DNA of 64,000 nt from JBBRHH01 sp963788015. GTDB lineage: Bacteria; Planctomycetota; Phycisphaerae; Tepidisphaerales; Tepidisphaeraceae. A program made the translations under genes and the position numbers. The notes under the pieces are model-generated. The model worked only from the letters and a program-made list of their open reading frames with translations. It searched no databases and was not told where the DNA came from. Positions 57,588 through 64,000 of the stretch are shown here, in pieces. Every line of letters begins with the position of its first letter. The first letter of the stretch is position 1. The stretch is taken from the NCBI GenBank assembly GCA_963788015.1, contig CAWBEY010000012.1, forward strand, positions 1,798,001-1,862,000, read 5' to 3'.

Positions 57588-58019
57588 TCAGGAATGGGGA
57601 GAAGTGAGAACGGTCGGCTTGCCAACACGTTTCCATGCTTCGATGCCGCCCTTGAGATTGTAGAGGTGGGGAAAGTCGGACTTGGACATTTTATCGCAGG
57701 CCTGCGCGCTGCGGCCGCCGATGGCGCAGTAGACGAGGTAGGTTTTGTCCTTGTCCAGTTTCTGGATCCGCTCGGCGAAGTCTTTCGCGTGGAGGTTGAT
57801 GTTGATGGCATTGTCGAGGTGGCCCTGCTCGTACTCAGCTTGGGTGCGGACGTCGAGCAGGACGGTGTTGGGCTGCCTGAGAAGGGCCTGAAATTCATCG
57901 GGGGAGACTGTGGCGACCTGGGCCGGCGCGGTGGCGGGACGCGTAGCGGGGGCGTCTGCAGCGCGGACGTCCATTGTGATCATCACGCAAGCGAGAAGAA
58001 CGAAAATGAATTTGGGCAT
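57588..58019 (-). CDS. secreted rhodanese-domain protein
   Basis: A signal peptide (MPKFIFVLLACVMITMDVRA) precedes one rhodanese domain: TVLLDVRTQAEYEQGHLDNA, the active-site loop VYCAIGGRSAQA with the catalytic Cys, and NLKGGIEAWKRVGKP. The loop CAIGGRS is typical of single-domain GlpE-like enzymes. It would transfer or handle sulfane sulfur outside the cytoplasm. It lies 48 bp behind the metal efflux operon on the same strand, though its link to metal handling is not shown. Confidence 0.9.
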   Translation of the reverse strand: MPKFIFVLLACVMITMDVRAADAPATRPATAPAQVATVSPDEFQALLRQPNTVLLDVRTQAEYEQGHLDNAININLHAKDFAERIQKLDKDKTYLVYCAIGGRSAQACDKMSKSDFPHLYNLKGGIEAWKRVGKPTVLTSPHS

Positions 58020-58064
58020 GGGTGGAACGTAGCTTTCACGCGGCGGGGCGTCCAGTGGGAATGT

Positions 58065-59003
58065 TCAGGTTGTGAAGGCATCGAGGAGCGCGAGGTTGGC
58101 GTCTTCGTTTTGCTTAATGGCCGCGGCGTCGCACGGGGTTTGTCGCTTAAACAGACGGCCGGCGTCGATGCGCTTGATGAGGCCGCGCAGGGGCTGGGCG
58201 GCGTGATCGCCGCAGACGTCGGCGCCGATCAGGCGGCAACTGTGCGTCAGGGCCCGGACGCCGGTAACCAGTTCCTTAAGCCGCAGGCCGCCCTGCTCCC
58301 AGTCGGCGGTGGCGTCGCATGGGGCGAGGCAATCTTTGTCGACGCTGATGTAAATGTCGGTCCCGGCGAGCCGCCGGGCGATTTCGTGAAAGAGCTGGCC
58401 GGCACCGGCCTGGCGCACGCTTCTGAAGCGCAGGCAAGTGCCCCACCAGTGGCGGGTGTGGCCGGAGTCCTGAGTGAGATCGTGCGAGCGCCGCGGGACA
58501 CAGACGCTGGTGCGCTGCAGCGGATGAAGGATGATCTTGCCGTGGGTCAGTTCATGGAACGGCGCGGTGAAATACTTGAGCGGACGAAGATCGTGGCTGT
58601 CCTGGGCGATCATAACCACCTGCTTGATCGCGGCGATTTTCAAACCGCCAGACACCCAGTTGCCGCAATGGTGCTGCGGCCAGTTTTTGAACCAGTCGGG
58701 GTGGTTGTCGATCAGGATGAGGCTGAAGGGATTGGTGGCGTTTAATGTTTGCAGGAACGTGAGTGAGAGGTGGTGAAAGTCGCCGCTGCCGAAGAAAGTG
58801 AGGAGCGGAGCGGGATAGGCTTGGCGGAGAAGGTGGAGGTGATGGGCGAGGACGGCACGTGCGCCGCGGGCGGCGCGCAGGCGAAGGGCGTTTTGGAGGG
58901 CAAAGACGTCGAGGGTGGCGGCGCAGCGCTGGATGAGCCTCGGCTGAAGGAGAAGGCTGCCGTCGAGGTTGAGCGCGATGGGCGTGGGCATGAGCGCGGT
59001 CAA
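58065..59003 (-). CDS. arginase/ureohydrolase-fold protein
   Basis: 312 residues with the binuclear metal motifs of the arginase superfamily: GSGDFHHLS, LIDNHPDW (in place of DAHPD-type), and SVDKDCLAP. The changed second motif (DNHPDW) and short length set it apart from classical arginases and agmatinases, so the substrate is not clear. The ATG overlaps the stop of the upstream GNAT-like gene by four bases, so the two products are probably made together. Confidence 0.8.
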   Translation of the reverse strand: MTALMPTPIALNLDGSLLLQPRLIQRCAATLDVFALQNALRLRAARGARAVLAHHLHLLRQAYPAPLLTFFGSGDFHHLSLTFLQTLNATNPFSLILIDNHPDWFKNWPQHHCGNWVSGGLKIAAIKQVVMIAQDSHDLRPLKYFTAPFHELTHGKIILHPLQRTSVCVPRRSHDLTQDSGHTRHWWGTCLRFRSVRQAGAGQLFHEIARRLAGTDIYISVDKDCLAPCDATADWEQGGLRLKELVTGVRALTHSCRLIGADVCGDHAAQPLRGLIKRIDAGRLFKRQTPCDAAAIKQNEDANLALLDAFTT

Positions 59004-60142
59004 AATTGATCGGGAGGAGCGACGGCGGGATCGGTCAGATCGACAGCGGGTTTGTAGGCCATGTGGCCGCGAAAGAAAGCCAGAAAGAAATGGAGGATAG
59101 GGCCTGCGCCGCGGAAGAGCGTGATGCTGGGAACAAACGTTGCGCCGAGACGCGCCTTGGTGGCCTCGGCGCCGGGGCCGGCGTGGTAGAGGGGGATTTT
59201 CTGGTCGATGCAGTGGCGCACGTTCTGGATCCAGGAAACGAAGTAGAGATTCAACTCCGGGCCAAGCTTCTCGTCCATGCAGAAGTATTTGTCGATCAAT
59301 GCACCCTCCCGCGCGACGAGAAGGTTGAAGGCGACAAGGCGGTCCTGGGAAAAGTAGAGGACAAAAAAGGTGCCGGGGACGGCATGGCCAATGTCCCGGA
59401 AGTAGGCGATTCGCTGGGTTCCAAGGGACATGTCGGCCCGCTCGACGGTTGCGAGGTACAGCGTGTACAGGTCGTGAAGCCAGGGGGAAGGATCGGTGAC
59501 GTGTCGGATTTGGACGCTGGCAGCAGCCTTAAGCTTTCGGCGGATGTCCTTGCGAGTGGTCTTGGAAAGCGACGCCAGATACTCCTCCTCGCTGGCGTAA
59601 GGCAAGGAAAGCCGGCCGCAGGGGAGCGTGTCGATGCGGGCAAACGATGCGATGTGCCGGACTGGGATAGCGGCGAGGGTGCGCGGGGTGAAGTTCAGAA
59701 GGAGGGTGAGCACGGTGCCGAGTTTTTTGGCCAGTGTTGCGAGGGATTCGAAGGCGAGGTGCCAGGCGTTGTCGAGGATGTCGTTGGCAAGGCCGGGGCG
59801 GACGCCGACCGCGCCCCACTCCCCTTCGACAAACCCGATGCCCAGGATGCGCGGCGACATGACGCTGGGGAAAAGACGGGCCAGAGCGGCGGCAATGCGC
59901 GCCGGCGTGCCTTCCAGGAGCGACTTAAGATCGAGAGCGGCATTGAAGAGCGGCAGAAGCAGGACGGGAGCGTCAGCGCAATGGACGACGATACTGTGAA
60001 AGGAAAAGCCATTCATCCCGCTGGCCTGGACGAGACGGATCATCTCGTAAGAGTCAGGGTGATTAGCAAAGAGCGCGCGCCAATCGTCTGGGCCTATGGA
60101 ATCGAGGCGATTGTGAACGGTGGCGCGGAGGCGTGGGTGCAT
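59000..60142 (-). CDS. GNAT/FemAB-like acyltransferase
   Basis: Start chosen at ATG 60142 (MHPRLRATVHNRLDSIGPDD). The N-terminal half contains IGFVEGEWGAVGVRP; the second half has RKDIRRKLKAAASVQIRHV, then FFVLYFSQDRLVAFNLLVAR and LNLYFVSWIQNVRHCIDQK, the order seen in FemAB/BioF2-like double-GNAT proteins (COG3146-like). AGPGAEATKARLGATFVPS near the end is typical of that group. The likely activity is transfer of an acyl or aminoacyl group to an amine; overlap with the arginase-fold gene suggests one pathway, perhaps with guanidino or polyamine substrates. Confidence 0.75.
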   Translation of the reverse strand: MHPRLRATVHNRLDSIGPDDWRALFANHPDSYEMIRLVQASGMNGFSFHSIVVHCADAPVLLLPLFNAALDLKSLLEGTPARIAAALARLFPSVMSPRILGIGFVEGEWGAVGVRPGLANDILDNAWHLAFESLATLAKKLGTVLTLLLNFTPRTLAAIPVRHIASFARIDTLPCGRLSLPYASEEEYLASLSKTTRKDIRRKLKAAASVQIRHVTDPSPWLHDLYTLYLATVERADMSLGTQRIAYFRDIGHAVPGTFFVLYFSQDRLVAFNLLVAREGALIDKYFCMDEKLGPELNLYFVSWIQNVRHCIDQKIPLYHAGPGAEATKARLGATFVPSITLFRGAGPILHFFLAFFRGHMAYKPAVDLTDPAVAPPDQF

Positions 60143-60366
60143 GAGGGAAAGGTGATGGAATCGGTGTGGCTGGTGAAAACAGTAGCTGGAGGGGTTGGCG
60201 TTGTCATCTGCACGTCTGCCGGCGTTGGCAAACAATCACGATTCGGAGTGGACAACAGCAGACTCAAGAGAGGGCGGATCTCGTAGCGTCGAATCGCCGC
60301 CTTGATCCACAATCGCTATCGCGTGCAGAGTCACTACATCAACTGCCGAGAGAAAGCGGGGCGCGT

Positions 60367-60579
60367 TCATTCGGCCAGCCTTCGCATCAGCTCCCGGTAT
60401 TTTCCGAAAACTTCGCGTACATGCCGGTCAAGCCGCGACGCATCAGCGCCGGGAACACTTCGGGCGTGCAAATACAGAATGTAAGCAGCCAAGGACAGAT
60501 TAAAGTCGCGATGGCTCGGTCTCAAGTTGTTGGCGTAACTCTGTTGTCGCCTGAATTGGACTGTTTCAGTTAACGGCAT
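60367..60579 (-). CDS. possible small helical protein
   Basis: 70 codons: RPSHRDFNLSLAAYILYLHA and RLDRHVREVFGKYRELMRRL have a natural amphipathic pattern, while the first 18 residues look random. It may be the 3' part of a former gene or a short protein with a later start. No family is recognised. Confidence 0.4.
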   Translation of the reverse strand: MPLTETVQFRRQQSYANNLRPSHRDFNLSLAAYILYLHARSVPGADASRLDRHVREVFGKYRELMRRLAE

Positions 60580-60708
60580 TGATCAAGATTATCTGCACCG
60601 CACGGCGGTAAGGCAAGCAATCGCCCATTGAAGGTGAAATACCGCGTTTGGGGACTCATGGGCTGGCGAGATTGAATTGATGGGGCGATTTCGTTTAGGA
60701 TGCGAATC

Positions 60709-61660
60709 ATGGCCGAAGCCAGGCGATCACGAGGAATTTTTGCCTATTCGAACTGGGACATTATCCCGGTTTTGGCGGCGCTCTGCGCACGCAGCCTATA
60801 TCGTGCTTTTCTACTGGCTGGGTAAGCATGGGGCAGGGTGGTGGGTAATCGGGCCGATGGGGTTTGCTTACGCCGTGAGCATTTCGTGGAACATCAACGG
60901 CATCTCCCACAACTTCATTCACAACCCGTACTTCAGGCGCGGCTGGCATAATCGCCTGTTCAGCATTCTGGAATCGCTGGTCTGCGGATTTTCACAAACG
61001 TTTTATGAGTGTGTTCACCGCCGCCACCATATTGGCAACAGCGACCGGCAGGATGAAACCGGCGATACCATCGACTGGCTCTCGATCTACCGCCACGGCC
61101 ACGACGGCCATCCCGAGAACGTCTGGACGTATACCTTCCTGAGCTATTTCCGCGATGACATTGTCGCGACTTACCGGGAGATTCGGAAGAATAGCCGGTT
61201 TGATGCCCGGTTTGGCGTTTTCGAGATTGGGCTGACAGTTGGCATGTTTGTCGTCGGGTTTTTGCTGAGCTGGAAGTTCATGCTGTTTTTTGTGGGGTGC
61301 TACTACCTGGGACATTCGTTCTCGTCCTTAAATGGATATTACAAGCACTATGGGAGCAACCCGGATTTGCCCATCGCCTGGGGCGTGAGCAGTTACGGGC
61401 GGATTTATAATTGGATCTGGTTTAACAACGGATACCACGCCGAGCATCACTATCGGCCGCGCCACCACTGGACGAAGATGCGCGATCTGCACGAGCAGAT
61501 TCAGGAGAAGCAGCGCGAGGCACACGTGCGGGTGATCAAGCCGCCGCACGCGCTGGGGTTTTTGGATCCGAGCTTGCCAAAGCTCGTGGACGCGGGAAAA
61601 CCAGAGGAGCCGGAGGTTGCGTCGGCTGCGCCGGCGGGAGTGGCGGCGGGGTCGAACTGA
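60709..61660 (+). CDS. fatty acid desaturase family protein (frameshift near 5' end)
   Basis: The natural N-terminus appears to be ATG 60709 (MAEARRSRGIFAYSNWDIIP), out of frame with the rest; one extra base near 60785 restores AALAHAAYIVLFYWLG. The three His boxes are present: HNFIHNP, HRRHHIGN and HAEHH. Four membrane helices can be traced. Such di-iron membrane enzymes desaturate or hydroxylate acyl chains or related lipids. No thioesterase or acyl carrier gene adjoins. Confidence 0.88.
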
Positions 61661-61812
61661 AAAAAGTTGATGCGGCCGATTAACCTTTCGCAACCGCTCT
61701 ACGACGCGCACCGAATTGCCCGTCATCCCCCTGCCCCTACCACAGAACAGGCCGAATGCGATATGGTATAGGCAGCGGGACTCGTGGGATTCGATCAAAC
61801 AGGAGGTGGGTG

Positions 61813-62046
61813 ATGACGCAGACGGCGTCGGTGGTGGATTTTTGTTGCGGGCACTTGCAGGAAGCGATAAAGCATCCGCCGCACTCTTTTTTTCACACCG
61901 AAAATGGCGTGATGTATCTGTCGGTGGGATTTGCGAGGACGCTGGACGGGCCGGCGTTTTATGACCAGGCCATTTTGTTCTGTCCGTTCTGCGGGTCTCA
62001 ACTCCAATCGGCCGAGGAAGTGGCTAAGAGACGCAAGGGCGCGTGA
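61813..62046 (+). CDS. small zinc-ribbon protein
   Basis: 77 residues from MTQTASVVDFCCGHLQEAIK; AGGAGGTGGGTG lies just before the ATG. FCPFCGSQLQS near the C-terminus is a C-x2-C knuckle, with another Cys pair (FCCGH) near the start, so one zinc site is likely. Frame upstream of 61813 is open but lacks a ribosome site. It is 22 bp before the alcohol dehydrogenase gene. Confidence 0.75.
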   Translation: MTQTASVVDFCCGHLQEAIKHPPHSFFHTENGVMYLSVGFARTLDGPAFYDQAILFCPFCGSQLQSAEEVAKRRKGA

Positions 62047-62068
62047 TGTGGGCCATCGGTTCAAGTGT

Positions 62069-63078
62069 ATGAAAACTCTCACTCTCACCACGCCGGGTGA
62101 ATTCAAACTCTCCGACACTCCAGCGCCCCGGGAATGCCTAGCCGGCCATGCGATTGTGCGGGTTCATCGCGTGGGGATTTGCGGCACGGATTTGCACGCC
62201 TTTCGGGGCAAGCAGCCGTTTTTTTCCTATCCGCGCGTTCTGGGGCATGAGCTTGGGGTGGAGGTGGTGGAGGTTGGAGCCAACGACAAGGGAATCAGGG
62301 TTGGCGACCGGTGCTCGGTCGAGCCGTACATGAACTGCGGCGATTGTGGGCCGTGCCGGCGAAACAAACCCAATTGCTGCATCAACCTGCGGGTTTTGGG
62401 GGTGCACATTGACGGGGGCATGCGCGAGCTCATCACGGTTCCGATCCGCAAGCTGCACAAGTCGGCAACGCTTTCGCTGGATCAGCTTGCGCTGGTGGAG
62501 ACGCTGGGGATCGGGGCGCACGCGGTGCAACGGGGGATGATCGAGAAGGGGGAAGACGTGCTGGTGTTGGGTTCCGGGCCGATTGGACTTGCGACCACGC
62601 AATTTGCGCAAGTGGCAGGGGCGCGGGTGACGGTGGCGGACACCAATCCGGCGCGGCTTGCGTTCTGCAAGAGCCAGTTGAAGGTGGATCGGACGGTGCT
62701 GTTCGGGCCGGAGGTTGCGGAGAATGTGAGTGCTCTGGGAGAGCTGCCAACGGCCGTTTTCGATGCGACGGGCAATCCACAGTCGATGATGAACGCGTTT
62801 CATTACATCGCCAACGGAGGCAAGCTGATTTTCGTGGGGTTGTTCGTGGGAAACGTGACGTTTGACGATCCGAACTTCCATAAACGTGAGACAACGCTTC
62901 TGGCCAGCCGCAACTCAACACCCGACAACTTCACGCAGATCATCCGCCTGATGGAAGAGGGGCGGATGACACCTCCCCCTGGATTACGCACCGGTCGTCG
63001 GTGGATCAGATGATTGGCCAGTTTCCCAAGTGGCTGGAGCCGGGCACGGGGGTCATTAAGGCCGTTGTGGATTTCTGA
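62069..63078 (+). CDS. zinc-dependent alcohol dehydrogenase family protein (frameshift)
   Basis: ATG 62069 begins MKTLTLTTPGEFKLSDTPAP. Catalytic zinc ligands are in GICGTDLHAF and GHELGVEV; the structural zinc site is CGDCGPCRRNKPNCC; the NAD(P) loop is LGSGPIGLATTQFAQ. The frame breaks near 62967, and the shifted frame gives TSPWITHRSSVDQMIGQFPK to a stop at 63078, restoring about 336 residues. It belongs with sorbitol/threonine/galactonate dehydrogenase-like MDR enzymes that oxidise a secondary alcohol on a sugar or amino acid; exact substrate unknown. Confidence 0.88.
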
Positions 63079-63121
63079 AAATTGAAACAGCGGCTCGGCG
63101 GTTGGCGTATCAGTGGCATCT

Positions 63122-63751
63122 ATGGCGCGTACACGTGTATTTCGTGTGATAGGCAGGTCGGTGCTGGGGCTGTTGGTATTCTCCCTGGCGCTGGTGGTGC
63201 TTCGTAGCCATGCCAACCCCCCTGCTTCGCAGCCGGCGGCGATGGCCGCCACGGACGTGACCGGCCAGGTGCAACATCCGCTGGACTTGGCCGGTGGGCG
63301 GGCGGTTGTCTGGATTTTCGTGATTCACGATTGCCCGATCTGCAACAGCTATGCGCCGGAATTTAAGCGGCTATGCGAGGAGTTTGGGCCCAAGGGGGTG
63401 CGTTTTTTTCTGATCAACCCGGAAAAGGATTTTGCGCCGGCGGAGGCCGCGAAACACGCGGCGGAGTATGGGTATCCGTGCCCCCTGCTGATGGATCCGC
63501 GGCACATCCTCACAAAACAGGCCGGCGCGACGATCACGCCGGAGGCGGTGGTGTTTGGCGCTGATGGAAATGTTCTTTATCGCGGGCGCATCGATGATAG
63601 GTACGTTGATTATGGCAAATCCCGGCCGGCGGCGACGGTGACGGATTTGCGAAACGCGCTGACGGCGACGCTGGAAGGCAAACCGGTGGTGGCGGCCGGG
63701 GGGAAGACGGTTGGATGTTTTATTGCCGATGACGAGGGGGCGGGCAAATAA
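63122..63751 (+). CDS. membrane-anchored thioredoxin/redoxin-like protein
   Basis: ATG 63122 (MARTRVFRVIGRSVLGLLVF) starts a signal anchor. The redoxin domain has the active site HDCPICNSYAPEF with a C-x2-C pair, then VRFFLINPEKDF and TPEAVVFGADGNVLYRGRID, typical of AhpC/TSA-like and ResA-like proteins with the cis-Pro before the EAVVF strand. It should catalyse thiol-disulfide exchange in the periplasm. Located 43 bp after the dehydrogenase gene. Confidence 0.85.
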   Translation: MARTRVFRVIGRSVLGLLVFSLALVVLRSHANPPASQPAAMAATDVTGQVQHPLDLAGGRAVVWIFVIHDCPICNSYAPEFKRLCEEFGPKGVRFFLINPEKDFAPAEAAKHAAEYGYPCPLLMDPRHILTKQAGATITPEAVVFGADGNVLYRGRIDDRYVDYGKSRPAATVTDLRNALTATLEGKPVVAAGGKTVGCFIADDEGAGK

Positions 63752-63815
63752 ACGGGCGGCCGATGCGTACAAGAGATGAATGATGCCCGCGACGTGTGCG
63801 TTAATATGCGTGAAG

Positions 63816-64000
63816 ATGAAATTGCACAATTATTTGATTCACTTGGAGCCCGCTGACGAGGGCGGATACGTCGTAACGGTGCCGGCTCTTCCCGGGTGCA
63901 TCACGGAGGGGGACACCTTAGATCAGGCTCTCAGTAATGCGCAGGAGGCGATTGAAGGATTCGTTGAGGCGCTTGTTAAGGCTGGACAATCTCAAATACT
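63816..64000 (+). CDS. HicB-like antitoxin domain protein, 3' end outside window
   Basis: ATG 63816 opens MKLHNYLIHLEPADEGGYVV followed by TVPALPGCITEGDTLDQALS, the HicB/UPF0150 fold. The frame is open to the window edge (61 codons visible). A hicA partner, if present, would be just outside. It is distinct from the cassette hicB at 42284. Confidence 0.85.
   Translation, partial: MKLHNYLIHLEPADEGGYVVTVPALPGCITEGDTLDQALSNAQEAIEGFVEALVKAGQSQI

Overview
The window looks like a high-GC planctomycete chromosome, most likely class Phycisphaerae (Tepidisphaeraceae/Humisphaera-like). The signs are an H-X9-DG pseudopilin, secreted proteins with an N-terminal LEPR-type motif (LEPRMFF, LEGRQMFA, LEIRRLL), membrane proteins carrying a CGYDLRA zinc ribbon, DUF4058, DUF4349 and DUF1015 proteins, and REP-associated transposases. 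The consensus is imperfect. At least twenty genes become full-length family members only if one base is added or removed, so I report those as single genes with a frameshift. No rRNA, tRNA or CRISPR was seen.

Region by region: 1-9.6 kb holds secreted or surface proteins (pseudopilin, coiled coil, TPR-glycosyltransferase, S10 peptidase, PPC/FN3 adhesin-like protein, SGNH hydrolase). 9.8-18 kb holds an ECF sigma factor, its anti-sigma factor, a DUF4349 membrane protein, asparagine synthase and a polytopic membrane protein. 18.1-23.2 kb is accessory DNA built on a decayed chromosomal integron: integrase stub, attI, attC, cassette ORFs and REP repeats. 24.2-27.3 kb is a five-gene operon whose three larger products look like ESCRT-III (Snf7/CHMP) proteins, one of them fused to a winged helix as in CHMP7; I consider this the most exciting content. 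27.5-32.0 kb is one very damaged gene for a secreted wall hydrolase (CHAP, FN3/CBM6 repeats, lytic transglycosylase), next to a lipoprotein gene and a 148-bp stretch without any C. 32.7-38.5 kb holds housekeeping-type genes (DUF1015, formate/nitrite-type channel, GroES-like protein, GT-C-like membrane protein, glutamine amidotransferase).

38.6-46.8 kb is a second, larger accessory block that mirrors 18.1-23.9 kb in inverted orientation. It has two more attI modules, several attC sites, unknown cassette ORFs, a HicBA toxin-antitoxin pair, an SMI1/KNR4-like cassette, an integrase fragment, and two RAYT transposases that each interrupt an attC site. 46.8-49.8 kb is a secreted Asp-box (BNR) protein with two CBM6 domains. 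50.7-57.5 kb is a CusCBA-type heavy-metal efflux operon. 57.6-64 kb has rhodanese, arginase-fold, GNAT/FemAB-like, fatty acid desaturase, zinc-ribbon, zinc alcohol dehydrogenase, redoxin and a partial HicB gene.

Functionally, the integron blocks appear to be the variable part of the region, with REP/RAYT elements eroding the attC sites. The ESCRT-III-like operon lies between the two inverted integron blocks.
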